This document shows, one piece after another, positions 24,768 through 33,591 of a stretch of DNA of 64,000 bases (position 1 is the stretch's first letter; the number at the start of each line of letters is the position of its first letter). This DNA comes from Hufsiella arboris (GTDB taxonomy: Bacteria > Bacteroidota > Bacteroidia > Sphingobacteriales > Sphingobacteriaceae): contig NZ_WVHT01000013.1 of NCBI RefSeq assembly GCF_009834875.1, positions 1-64,000 on the forward strand, given 5' to 3'. The notes beneath the pieces are model-generated. The model ran no database searches. It was not told the DNA's origin and saw nothing but the letters and a program-made list of their open reading frames with translations. Both the position numbers and the translations under genes were made by a program.

Positions 24768-24841
24768 TTATGAAACGAAGCAAGCAATTACGGTCAGGCT
24801 GAGGTGCTCGAAGTCCCGTAATTGCTTGCTTCGTTTCATAA
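24768..24841. repeat. Perfect 26-bp inverted repeat
   Basis: Arms 24768-24793 and 24816-24841 are exactly complementary, with a 22-nt loop (24794-24815). The arm core is GAAACGAAGCAAGCAATTAC. The loop holds GAGGTGCTCGAAG. A smaller hairpin with AAAAATGTC/GACATTTTT (24731-24739 and 24761-24769) abuts it, and its loop (GAGGCGCCCGAAA) resembles the larger loop. Confidence 0.85.
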
Positions 24842-24867
24842 GTAAATAATGCTACATCCCCTGCCAG

Positions 24868-24969
24868 TTAAACCCGGTCGAAGTGGATACCGGCCCGTGG
24901 CTAAGGCCCTGCAGTATGAACGAAGAACGGGGCTGACTTTAATCATGGCAACTGCCTTGCTTTTCAAAA
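24868..24969 (+). repeat. Dispersed intergenic repeat, copy C
   Basis: Starts TTAAACCCGGTCGAAGTGGA, continues TACCGGCC, has CGAAGAACGGGGCTG, and ends CCTTGCTTTTCAAA. It shares these anchors with copy A (reverse) and with the two copies near 33.2-33.6 kb. Confidence 0.75.
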
Positions 24970-25116
24970 ATTATCATTCCCTTTTTGTCCATAAAGTTCC
25001 GCAGGGCTCTGCGGATTGACAAATAGAATACAGTCTCCGACTCGCCCGGTGAAATGGATCCGCCAATCTCAATATGCATTCATCCCATAACGAAACCCAT
25101 TCCATTTACATTATCC

Positions 25117-25182
25117 TAACATTACGATAATTGTTCCTTAATTAACATCTAATGTTCAGGTAACATTGCGGTAATACTTTTG
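25117..25182 (+). promoter_or_regulatory. PHO-box-like direct repeats plus -7 element
   Basis: TAA recurs at 25117, 25128, 25139, 25150, 25161 and 25172, exactly every 11 bp (for example TAACATTACGA, TAATTGTTCCT, TAACATTGCGG). PhoB-type response regulators bind 7-bp direct repeats with 4-bp spacers, that is, an 11-bp period. TACTTTTG at 25175-25182 is a perfect TAnnTTTG -7 element starting 14 nt after the fifth TAA. It puts transcription start downstream of the TTG at 25180 and so supports the GTG start at 25204. Confidence 0.7.
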
Positions 25183-25203
25183 GCAGGAACTAAACTAGCA
25201 AAA

Positions 25204-28014
25204 GTGAAATATCTTCTAAAACGCTCAGCGTTACTGGTACTCTTAACAGTGCTCGTAACCGTCGCCTTTGCCCAAACCGGAAAAATAACGGGTAAAGTAA
25301 CCGACAAAAAAACAGGTGAAACATTAATCGGCCTTTCTGTAAAACTCGACGGATCAGCGAAAGGTGCATCAACCGACGTAAGCGGCAATTATGCCTTAAC
25401 AGGACTGGCGCCCGGCAAGTACACGATTGTTTTTTCATATATCGGCTACCAGCCTAAACGTATTACGGATGTCGACGTTCAGAACGGTAAGCCGGCCATT
25501 GTGAATGTAGTAATGGAAGACGCACCGTCGCAACGATTGGCGGAAGTGGTCATTACTGCAACCGCAAGGCAGGAATCGGTGAATTCGTTGTATGCGGCGC
25601 AAAAGAACAGGGCCGTTATATCCGACGGTATTTCTTCGGATCAGATTACCAGAAGTCCGGATAAAAGTACTGGCGAAGTTTTGAAACGGGTTAGCGGTAC
25701 TACTATCCAGGACAATAAGTTCGTAATCGTTCGTGGTTTGGGCGACCGTTACAATAATGCCCGCTTAGACAATGCCAGCTTACCAAGTACAGAGGCAAAC
25801 CGGAAAGCGTTTTCTTTTGATATCGTTCCATCAAACCTGGTAGATAACATTGTGATTAGCAAAACCGCTACACCGGATCTTCCGGGAGATTTCGCTGGTG
25901 GTTCAGTACAGATCATCACCAGGGATATTCCAGCGCAGAACTTCTTCACGGTAAGTTTAGGAGCAGGTTACAATTCACAATCAACTTTTAAAGATTTCTA
26001 TTACGGGCCGAGATACCTTTCTGATTATTTCGCTTTCAATACAGAGCGACAATTGCCAACTACTGGCTTTCCAAAAAATACCAGCCAGACTTTGTCTCTA
26101 ACGCAGGAGCAAAGCACCGCTGCTATAAAAAAACTCCCTGGTGTATGGAACATCGGAAACTCGCTGGCAGCGCCATCGCAAAATCATCAGCTGAGTTTAG
26201 GGAGAGTTAAAGACTTTAACAATGGCGGGCGTTTCGGCGTGATTGCGTCGTTAACCTACCGTAATTCGCAAACAACGGTACCCGACGCGGAACGCACTTA
26301 TTTGTTTTATGACTATGATGATCGCGTTAACCAGTTTTCTACCGCGATTGGTGCACTGGCAAACCTTTCGTACACTAAAGGAAAAAATAAATTTAGCTTC
26401 AAGAATTTGTATAACCGGATTCTGGAAGACCGTTTTACCTATCGGGTAGGTTCTGATTTCACCCGCTCGAGTGATTTGCAGTACTATGCTTTTGATATGC
26501 TGCAAAAAGGTTTGTTGAAAACATCCGTGGAAGGTGAACATACACTCGGCGCGAATAAAAACAGGTTTACATGGAACCTGGCCTATTCAAATGTTATAAA
26601 CAATCAGCCGGATCAGCGAAAAATTGGTTACCAAAGAACAATTACAGACAGGGATAATCCAGAAGTGCCTTACCTGGCAAGTGTGCTTTCGATCAACAAG
26701 GAGAATAACAGGCTGTTTTCCGACCTGAAAGAAAATATCTATAACGGAGGTCTTAATTACCAGGTTCCGTTGAAGATTTCCAGTCAGCCTGCAACACTGA
26801 AATTAGGCGCCGGTACGCAGTATCGTACCCGCGATTTCGCCGCCAGATTGCTTGGCTCCGTACTAAACGGATTTGATGAGGATGTACAAACCCGCCCAAT
26901 AAATACTTTATATGGCAAAGACCTGGTAAACGCGAATTATTACAGGCTGGATGAAATCACAAGTTTAACCGACTCATACGATGCTAATTCCCTGACGAGC
27001 TTCGGTTACGCGATGCTGGACAATAAACTGGCAAATAAGTTGCGCGTTGTATGGGGGTTACGTGCTGAAAACTTTAACCTGAAACTTAATTCATTCCGTA
27101 CATCCGGCGAGCCTTTGAACGTAGAACGCAATGATTTAGACTTATTGCCGTCGGCCAACTTCACCTATGCCCTTACTCCAAAGTCTAATTTGAGAGCTTC
27201 TTATTACCGGACATTGGCAAGGCCGGAATTTACGGAACTTGCCCCATTCGCTTATTACGATTACGAAGTGTTGGCGGTAAGGCAGGGTAACGAGAATCTG
27301 AAAAGCACCAATATTGATAACGCCGACTTACGCTATGAACTTTATCCCGGAACCGGCCAGGTGTTTTCAGTATCAGCTTTTTACAAGCATTTCAACAATG
27401 CTATCGAGCCGAGCATTGATGATGTAAATTCAACGCCGACCATCTCTTACTACAACACGAAACAGGCGGTTAATTATGGTGCCGAACTTGAGTTCCGTCA
27501 CACGTTAGGCTTTTTGAAAGATAATTCCGAGTCGCTTAACAATACAACGATCTACGTGAACGGTGCTTACATTAAATCAAAGGTTAACAATCCTGCGAAT
27601 GCTGGTTACCTGCGCGATAATCGTCCAATGGTAGGCCAGTCGCCTTATACTATCAACGCAGGATTGCAATATAATGCGTTTCAAAACGCGCTGAATCTAA
27701 GTGTTCTTTATAACAGGATCGGCAAGCGTATCACTAGCGTGGGTGGTCAGCGCCTGGAAAACGTTTGGGAAAATCCGAGAAACGTTCTCGACTTCCAGGC
27801 GAACTACCGTGTGATTAAAGGTAAGGGACAGATCAAACTGAATGTAAGCGATATACTGAACAATCAGTCATTGTTCTACTTTGACTATGATGGAAATGGA
27901 AAATATACACCGTTACAGTCAGCCCCTGCAGATCCCAATATACGCCAGGATGAAGTGTTCTCACGTTTTAAGCGTGGCGTTGACGCTTCACTATCATTCT
28001 CTTATAATTTTTAA
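25204..28014 (+). CDS. TonB-dependent outer-membrane receptor with carboxypeptidase-regulatory-like domain
   Basis: From GTG 25204 it is 936 aa. The signal peptide is MKYLLKRSALLVLLTVLVTV ending AFAQ. An N-terminal beta-sandwich (GKITGKVTDKKTGETLIGLS, residues ~25-110) is followed by the plug (GEVLKRVSGTTIQDNKF, FVIVRGLGDRYNNA, GDFAGGSVQIITRD) and a 22-strand-type barrel ending FSYNF. Such receptors import large or scarce substrates using TonB energy. It is followed by a surface lipoprotein gene, a SusCD-like arrangement, and preceded by PHO-box-like repeats, which suggests uptake of a phosphorus-containing compound. Substrate is inferred only. Confidence 0.9.
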   Translation: MKYLLKRSALLVLLTVLVTVAFAQTGKITGKVTDKKTGETLIGLSVKLDGSAKGASTDVSGNYALTGLAPGKYTIVFSYIGYQPKRITDVDVQNGKPAIVNVVMEDAPSQRLAEVVITATARQESVNSLYAAQKNRAVISDGISSDQITRSPDKSTGEVLKRVSGTTIQDNKFVIVRGLGDRYNNARLDNASLPSTEANRKAFSFDIVPSNLVDNIVISKTATPDLPGDFAGGSVQIITRDIPAQNFFTVSLGAGYNSQSTFKDFYYGPRYLSDYFAFNTERQLPTTGFPKNTSQTLSLTQEQSTAAIKKLPGVWNIGNSLAAPSQNHQLSLGRVKDFNNGGRFGVIASLTYRNSQTTVPDAERTYLFYDYDDRVNQFSTAIGALANLSYTKGKNKFSFKNLYNRILEDRFTYRVGSDFTRSSDLQYYAFDMLQKGLLKTSVEGEHTLGANKNRFTWNLAYSNVINNQPDQRKIGYQRTITDRDNPEVPYLASVLSINKENNRLFSDLKENIYNGGLNYQVPLKISSQPATLKLGAGTQYRTRDFAARLLGSVLNGFDEDVQTRPINTLYGKDLVNANYYRLDEITSLTDSYDANSLTSFGYAMLDNKLANKLRVVWGLRAENFNLKLNSFRTSGEPLNVERNDLDLLPSANFTYALTPKSNLRASYYRTLARPEFTELAPFAYYDYEVLAVRQGNENLKSTNIDNADLRYELYPGTGQVFSVSAFYKHFNNAIEPSIDDVNSTPTISYYNTKQAVNYGAELEFRHTLGFLKDNSESLNNTTIYVNGAYIKSKVNNPANAGYLRDNRPMVGQSPYTINAGLQYNAFQNALNLSVLYNRIGKRITSVGGQRLENVWENPRNVLDFQANYRVIKGKGQIKLNVSDILNNQSLFYFDYDGNGKYTPLQSAPADPNIRQDEVFSRFKRGVDASLSFSYNF

Positions 28015-28022
28015 AAATAAGT

Positions 28023-28077
28023 TAACAAACACTTAACGTCATCTTGATGCTGAGTTTATCTCGCAGAACGAATTTTG
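28023..28077 (+). promoter_or_regulatory. PHO-box-like repeats before the lipoprotein gene
   Basis: TAACAAACACT (28023), TAACGTCATCT (28034), TGATGCTGAGT (28045) and TTATCTCGCAG (28056) repeat every 11 bp. GAATTTTG at 28070-28077 is a weak -7 element, 14 nt after the last unit start, the same offset as in the flanking genes. The later units have decayed, so this is the weakest of the three sites. Confidence 0.45.
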
Positions 28078-28108
28078 AACAATAAATTAATAGCAAACAA
28101 TAACAAAA

Positions 28109-29551
28109 ATGAAAAAACACTTAATTAAAGTTTTATTAGGATTATCATTGTTCTCGGCAGCATGCTCGAATAAAAATGATGATGAGCCTATACCGGAGCC
28201 ACCTGTAACAGGAAGTGTTGTGGAAGTTTCTGGTGACATTAAAGCAAATACTACCTGGACAGCAGATAAAATTTACTTATTAAAAGGATTTGTTTACGTA
28301 ACTGACGGCGCTACGCTAACCATTGAAGCAGGCACATTAATTAAAGGCGATAAAGCATCAAAAGCAACATTAGTTGTTACAAGAGGCGCGAAAATTAATG
28401 CAACCGGAACTGCTGATAAACCGATTGTATTTACATCAAACCAGGCAGCCGGCGCAAGAAGAGAAGGCGACTGGGGCGGAATTATCCTTTTGGGTAAAGC
28501 TCCGGTTAACCAGGCTGAAGGTGTTAAGATCGAAGGTGGGCTTGATGCTAAAAACGATCCTGCTAAATACATTCAGTATGGCGGGTCAGACGCGGCAGAC
28601 AATTCAGGCATTTTGAAATATGTACGTATCGAATTTGGAGGTATCCCTTTCTCAGTTGATAACGAGATTAATGGTTTAACAATGGGCGGCGTTGGTAATG
28701 GAACAACAATCGACTATGTTGAAGTTTACCGTTCAGGTGACGATGCTTTCGAATGGTTCGGCGGAACCGTTAACTGTAAACACCTTTTAGCTATCGGATC
28801 ATGGGATGATGATTTTGACACTGATTTTGGTTATTCTGGTAAAATACAGTTTGCATTGGCTCAGCGTTACCCTTTAGTTGCAGATCAGTCAGGCTCTAAC
28901 GGTTTTGAATCTGATAACGATGGTAACGGTTCGACGTTAACTCCTCAAACTTCAGCGGTATTCTCCAATGTTTCTATCGTTGGCCCATACGCTGACGCTA
29001 CTACTAAAGTTAATGGCTTCTTCCAGCATGCAGCACAAATAAGAAGGAATTCAGCAATCAGTGCATTTAACTCCGTATTCGCTGGTTTTCCCGAAGGAAT
29101 TTATATCGATAATGACACTAAAACTGCTGGCGCTGAAACTTATAATAACTACGCTGCAGGGAAACTAGTGTTCCAAAACAACCTGGTGTATGGTTGCAAT
29201 GCAAAGTCTAATGAAGTAAAAGGACAAAGTAAAGCATCTTTTGAAACACAGATCAGAACTGAGAACGTGTTTAATTCATCAAGCTATGCTAACGCTTTAA
29301 TCACTGATCCTTATAAATATCCTGCTGATATAGTTGCTTCGACTTCGGCAATGTTAGGTAGCCCTAATTTCACAGTAAAAGCAGGTACGCCATCTGAAAC
29401 AGGCGCAGCGTTTACTAATGCGAAATTAGCAGATGCTTTCTTTGAAAAAGTTACTTACAAAGGTGCTTTTGGCACAACTGACTGGTCTTCCGGCTGGGCT
29501 AACTATGCACCTCAGGCATTAGCTTACGATGCTCCGGGAAAAATAAAATAA
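28109..29551 (+). CDS. Beta-helix-like surface lipoprotein paired with the TonB receptor
   Basis: 480 aa. The lipobox ends FSAAC (Cys 19), followed by SNKNDDEP, an acidic region like the outer-surface export signal of Bacteroidota. The body reads as a right-handed beta-helix: DGATLTIEAGTLIKGDKASK, GTADKPIVFTSNQ, GDWGGIILLGKAP, LKYVRIEFGG, IDYVEVYRSGDDAFEWFGG. Acidic clusters (SWDDDFDTDFGYSG, ESDNDGNGS) could bind calcium. Placed 94 nt behind the TonB receptor, it probably acts as the substrate-binding partner, as SusD does, although it is not SusD-like in sequence. Confidence 0.8.
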   Translation: MKKHLIKVLLGLSLFSAACSNKNDDEPIPEPPVTGSVVEVSGDIKANTTWTADKIYLLKGFVYVTDGATLTIEAGTLIKGDKASKATLVVTRGAKINATGTADKPIVFTSNQAAGARREGDWGGIILLGKAPVNQAEGVKIEGGLDAKNDPAKYIQYGGSDAADNSGILKYVRIEFGGIPFSVDNEINGLTMGGVGNGTTIDYVEVYRSGDDAFEWFGGTVNCKHLLAIGSWDDDFDTDFGYSGKIQFALAQRYPLVADQSGSNGFESDNDGNGSTLTPQTSAVFSNVSIVGPYADATTKVNGFFQHAAQIRRNSAISAFNSVFAGFPEGIYIDNDTKTAGAETYNNYAAGKLVFQNNLVYGCNAKSNEVKGQSKASFETQIRTENVFNSSSYANALITDPYKYPADIVASTSAMLGSPNFTVKAGTPSETGAAFTNAKLADAFFEKVTYKGAFGTTDWSSGWANYAPQALAYDAPGKIK

Positions 29552-29582
29552 CATCATCATACGCTAATACATTTGTGAATTA

Positions 29583-29608
29583 AACCCTGCCGCGAGGCGG
29601 GTTTTTTT
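29583..29608 (+). terminator. Intrinsic terminator after the lipoprotein gene
   Basis: AACCCTGCC and GGCGGGTT pair around GCGA, followed by a run of T. It separates the receptor-lipoprotein pair from the next TonB receptor. Confidence 0.8.
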
Positions 29609-29701
29609 GTTTTACACGTTTCCTGCACATTTTTTATGTATTCACGATTTCTTCATAAAGCCATTTTAATTTTGCTTACCACCCGCTGTGTGCTTGGTTA
29701 A

Positions 29702-29803
29702 CTTAACGTAATCTTAGCATTGTCAGATTCTTACCATTTCGTTAAAAATGCATGAATGGTAATCATTTGTTAACATTGTCTTAATATCTCCGCCTCAATT
29801 TTG
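29702..29803 (+). promoter_or_regulatory. PHO-box-like repeats before the Oar-like receptor
   Basis: TAATCATTTGT (29760), TAACATTGTCT (29771) and TAATATCTCCG (29782) are exactly 11 bp apart, and CAATTTTG at 29796-29803 (near TAnnTTTG) starts 14 nt after the last unit. A second pair, TTAACGTAATC (29703) and TTAGCATTGTC (29714), lies 46 nt upstream. The layout repeats that at 25117-25182. Confidence 0.65.
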
Positions 29804-29822
29804 TGCCATCAATAAGCACGAA

Positions 29823-32800
29823 ATGAAAATTGTCAGATTTTTACTTATCACATTTATAAGCCTCGGCAGTTATGCTGGTTTATATGCACAGGTTACTACA
29901 TCCCAGATAAGCGGGAAAGTAATCGATGCTAAAGGCGAGGCATTACCAGGAGTATCAGTAAGCGTAGTCAATACGTCAACTGGTACCAAATACGGCGCAT
30001 CCACCAATGCTGACGGACGTTACACACTCACCAACATTAATCCTGGTGGCCCTTACACCATTACAGTTACTTATGTTGGTTTTACAAAACAGGAGTCCAA
30101 TGATGTTAACCTTGGCTTAGGAAGCACCACGCTTAACTTCGCTATGCAGCAGGAAGCTACCGCTTTGAAAGAAGTTGTTGTTAGTGGTGCTAACCGTACG
30201 GCAAGACGCAACGGAGCGGGTACCAATATCAGCCAGGCGCAGATTAAAACGCTGCCATCATTAAGCAGAAGCTTGCAGGATTTAACACGCGTAACTCCCC
30301 AAAGCAATAACAATTCTTTTTTAGGAACCAACTTCCGTTATAATAACGTAACGCTTGATGGCGCCATAAATAATGACGCGATCGGTTTTAGTCCATCGCA
30401 GGGAGGACAGACCAATACCTCCGGCCAGCCAGGCAGCAGTACCCGTACAAGCCCCGTTTCATTGGATGCAATTCAGGATATCCAGGTTTACCTTGCTCCC
30501 TACGATGTGAAGATCGGGAATTTTACAGGAGGTAGTATCAATGCCGTGACACGCAGCGGTACCAACAAAGTAAGCGGATCCGTTTACGGTTTTGGGCGTA
30601 ACTCTTCATTTATTGGACCCAATAATGCCGGCGACGGATCAAAAGAACCTAAAGGCTTTCATGAGTATCAAACCGGTGTCCGTTTAGGATTTCCTATTAT
30701 AAAAGATAAATTATTCTTCTTTACAAACGAAGAAATTACCCGTCGTAACGACCCGATAATACTTGGTGCCGGCTCGCCCGACATTTCCAAAGTGATCGAT
30801 TTGGCAAGCGCGCAAAAAATCAGCGACAGGTTGAGCAGCGTTTATGGAATTGACGCGGGTACTTATAATAACTACAAGATATTTTCGAACTCCAATAAAT
30901 TCTTTAACCGTTTAGACTGGAATATCAACGATAAAAACCAGTTATCTATCCGGAATAATACCATCACTTCAGAAGCTACCAACCTGGAGCGTGACCAGCA
31001 GAACTTCCGTTTCGGAGGGATTGATTACAAGCAAACCAACAATCAATCATCCACAGTTGCTGAATTGAAATCGAGAGTTTCGAATAACCTGTCGAACAGT
31101 TTTATCGCGGGGTACTCCGATATTCACGATTATCGTGATCCATTATCCAACGCCGCGGTTCCTCAACTCCAGATCACCGGCTTAACATCCGGAACAACGA
31201 TTTTCGCCGGAACAGACCGCGAGGCTAGTATCTTCAACATGAAGCAAAAAACGCTTGAGTTTACCGATAACCTGACATGGACAAAAGGAAATCATACGTT
31301 TACTTTCGGTACACACAACGAGCTTTACAACATTACTTACGGTTTTGTCAACTCGTGGAACGGTCGCGTGGATTATGCTTCCATTGCTGACTTCCTTAAT
31401 AACAATCCAAGCCGCGTTCGTACCAATTATAACTATTCAAATAACTCACGCGATAATATCATGAGTAATCCGCCAGCGGAGTTTAAAGTGAATATGTACA
31501 GCTTATATGCGCAGGATGATATTCAGATCGGCGATAAGTTGAAACTATCTCCCGGTATTCGTTTTGATTTGGCTGACCTGCCGAACATGCAGCCTTTAAG
31601 CGATAAAACTATAAATGCGCCGGTTGATCCCAATTACGGAACTACCTATACCTACACTCAACCGAAAAATATTAAGAATGATTTTTTTGGAAAAGTTCAG
31701 GTGTCGCCGCGCTTAGGATTTAATTACGACGTCAAAGGCGACCAAAGTGTGATCCTTCGCGGAGGAACCGGGTTATTTACCGGCCGGATTCCTTTTGCCT
31801 GGTTAGGATATGCTTATTATAACAATGGCGTAACCTACGGAGCTTATGACAACCGCTCGTCTTCGAAACCATTTGCCCCAGGTTCTGATCCTATCAGTGA
31901 TGGATTAACTGGAAATGGCGAGGCTGGCTTTGTTGCTGAGCAAGGCGTCAATACCAGCGATGCCAAAGGAGCTACCCAGGTGGATTTGATCGATAATAAT
32001 TTCAAAATGCCGCAAGCCTGGAGAAGCAGTCTTGGCCTGGATTATACCACATCAAATCAATGGAAATTTACGGTAGAAGGAATTTATACTAAAGTTATTA
32101 AAGACCTTCAGTTCCAGCAGGTAAATTACGTCGATAATCCCACTTACTTCGCTTACGATACACAACATCAGCAGCCAATTTATTCAGGAAGCAAAATCAA
32201 TCCTTTGTACACAAATGCTTACCTGCTTTCAAATACTGATAAAGGGTACCGTTATAGTATCACTGGCCAGGTTAGCCGCTCATTTCCTTTCGGTTTAGGT
32301 TTCATGGCCGCTTATACCTACGGACAATCGAAGGATATCACAAATGGTATTCGTAACTCGATGGAATCAAACTGGCAATTGAACCAGGCCCTGAATCCAA
32401 ACAGTCCGCAGCTTACATACTCCAACTTCGATGTGCGCAACCGGATCGTATCGTCTGTTAACTACCGACTTAACTGGAATAAGAAAAATAAATACATTTC
32501 TAACTTCTCGTTATTTGTTAGTGCACAGTCTGGCGCGCCGTTTTCATATGGTTTCGTAAATGCTACGATCGACGGAACTGGTCAGCAGGTTAGTTTGGTT
32601 TACATACCAAACGCGGGAGAAACTTCAAAATTCTTCGCTGATATTCCCGGCGGAAAAACTGCGGTTCAACAAGCCTCAGAGTTTGATAACTATATCAACA
32701 ACAATAAATACCTGAACGGTAGAAGAGGGGATTTCACCGAGCGTAACGGCGGTCGCACGCCATGGAACACTCAGGCAGATTTCCGTTTCTCCCAGGATTT

Positions 32801-33086
32801 CGTTATCAATAAGAAACATACCGTTACTTTTACATACGATATCGTTAACCTTACAAACCTGTTAAATAAGGATTGGGGTATTCAATATTTCTCTCCAAAC
32901 ACCTTTAACTCAATGGCTGGTGTTGGTTTGAAACAAACGACTGTTAAAAATGCAGCGGGAGCAACTGTTCCGTTAGTAGTAAACGGATATCCGGCTTATA
33001 CGTGGTCAGATCCGGGAACTCCTTACTCAAAAGATTTCTTTGCATCACGTTATCAGATGCAACTGGGATTAAGGTATTCGTTCTAA
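29823..33086 (+). CDS. Oar-like TonB-dependent receptor
   Basis: 1087 aa. Signal peptide 1-22 (ending GLYAQ), then the regulatory-like domain (SQISGKVIDAKGEALPGVSV), then an OmpA-related/Oar-type plug: VTLDGAINNDAIGF, LDAIQDIQVYLAPYDVKIGN, FTGGSINAVTRSGTNK. The barrel ends in LGLRYSF. This subtype lacks a dedicated SusD partner. It has its own PHO-box-like promoter and a strong terminator, so it is monocistronic but probably co-regulated with the receptor-lipoprotein pair upstream. Confidence 0.9.
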   Translation: MKIVRFLLITFISLGSYAGLYAQVTTSQISGKVIDAKGEALPGVSVSVVNTSTGTKYGASTNADGRYTLTNINPGGPYTITVTYVGFTKQESNDVNLGLGSTTLNFAMQQEATALKEVVVSGANRTARRNGAGTNISQAQIKTLPSLSRSLQDLTRVTPQSNNNSFLGTNFRYNNVTLDGAINNDAIGFSPSQGGQTNTSGQPGSSTRTSPVSLDAIQDIQVYLAPYDVKIGNFTGGSINAVTRSGTNKVSGSVYGFGRNSSFIGPNNAGDGSKEPKGFHEYQTGVRLGFPIIKDKLFFFTNEEITRRNDPIILGAGSPDISKVIDLASAQKISDRLSSVYGIDAGTYNNYKIFSNSNKFFNRLDWNINDKNQLSIRNNTITSEATNLERDQQNFRFGGIDYKQTNNQSSTVAELKSRVSNNLSNSFIAGYSDIHDYRDPLSNAAVPQLQITGLTSGTTIFAGTDREASIFNMKQKTLEFTDNLTWTKGNHTFTFGTHNELYNITYGFVNSWNGRVDYASIADFLNNNPSRVRTNYNYSNNSRDNIMSNPPAEFKVNMYSLYAQDDIQIGDKLKLSPGIRFDLADLPNMQPLSDKTINAPVDPNYGTTYTYTQPKNIKNDFFGKVQVSPRLGFNYDVKGDQSVILRGGTGLFTGRIPFAWLGYAYYNNGVTYGAYDNRSSSKPFAPGSDPISDGLTGNGEAGFVAEQGVNTSDAKGATQVDLIDNNFKMPQAWRSSLGLDYTTSNQWKFTVEGIYTKVIKDLQFQQVNYVDNPTYFAYDTQHQQPIYSGSKINPLYTNAYLLSNTDKGYRYSITGQVSRSFPFGLGFMAAYTYGQSKDITNGIRNSMESNWQLNQALNPNSPQLTYSNFDVRNRIVSSVNYRLNWNKKNKYISNFSLFVSAQSGAPFSYGFVNATIDGTGQQVSLVYIPNAGETSKFFADIPGGKTAVQQASEFDNYINNNKYLNGRRGDFTERNGGRTPWNTQADFRFSQDFVINKKHTVTFTYDIVNLTNLLNKDWGIQYFSPNTFNSMAGVGLKQTTVKNAAGATVPLVVNGYPAYTWSDPGTPYSKDFFASRYQMQLGLRYSF

Positions 33087-33108
33087 TAGCGGATATTGTA
33101 TAATAAAT

Positions 33109-33148
33109 AAACGAACAAAGGCCGGGATTTCCTGGCCTTTGTTCGTTT
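33109..33148. terminator. Strong hairpin terminator after the Oar-like receptor
   Basis: AAACGAACAAAGGCC (33109-33123) and GGCCTTTGTTCGTTT (33134-33148) pair perfectly over 15 bp with a 10-nt loop. Confidence 0.8.
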
Positions 33149-33200
33149 ACGTAATTTGTTGTACTTATAGCGTATCTATTTCTTAGATAGAGTAATTCGT

Positions 33201-33316
33201 TTTGAAAGCAGTGTTCTTCCGTTGTAGTATCCGATAGTCCCGTTTTTCGCTTTTACTCCTCACTCATCCGCACTTCTCCAATTCTTCGTTCCGGGGTAAC
33301 CGCTTCAACCGGGTTA
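33201..33316 (-). repeat. Dispersed intergenic repeat, copy B (reverse orientation)
   Basis: On the minus strand it reads TAACCCGGTTGAAGCGGTTA then CCCCGG, GGAGTAAAAGCG, ACGGGACTA and finally TGCTTTCAAAA. It is inverted relative to copy D, 170 bp away. Confidence 0.7.
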
Positions 33317-33485
33317 TAGTACACAGGGCAAACTTCCATAGTAACGCAAGCCTGTGCAAAGCACATTTCGACTCTGCTCAACGTGGTATTTTTAATGATT
33401 TAATTGCAGTTTGTAGCAGTTCATACAGCAATGGCCTGATGCTTGACTTTTTGGTACCGGTGCTATAGAATGCGGACATTGCAAG

Positions 33486-33591
33486 CTAAACCCGGGCAAA
33501 GCGGATACCGGCCAATGCGGTTAAGGCCTTGTGGCGTATTAGCGTAGCACGGGACGAAAGGACGAAAGGATTACTGGCATTGCTTTTCAAA
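33486..33591 (+). repeat. Dispersed intergenic repeat, copy D
   Basis: Reads CTAAACCCGGGCAAAGCGGA then TACCGGCC, TTAAGGCC, ACGGGACG and CATTGCTTTTCAAA. It is closest to copy C at 24868. Confidence 0.7.

Larger units (their letters stand above)
24459..25116. other. Gene-free stretch with repeats
   Basis: No gene is supported. It holds a sixth, diverged copy of the ~100-bp palindromic unit (24551-24652), a small hairpin (24731-24769), a perfect 26-bp inverted repeat (24768-24841), and a copy of the dispersed repeat (24868-24969). The remainder, to the PHO-box-like array at 25117, is unremarkable. Confidence 0.6.

Noticed and set aside
24468-24802. Four overlapping short frames
   Set aside because: They cover the diverged palindrome and hairpins, overlap each other on both strands and show no protein features.
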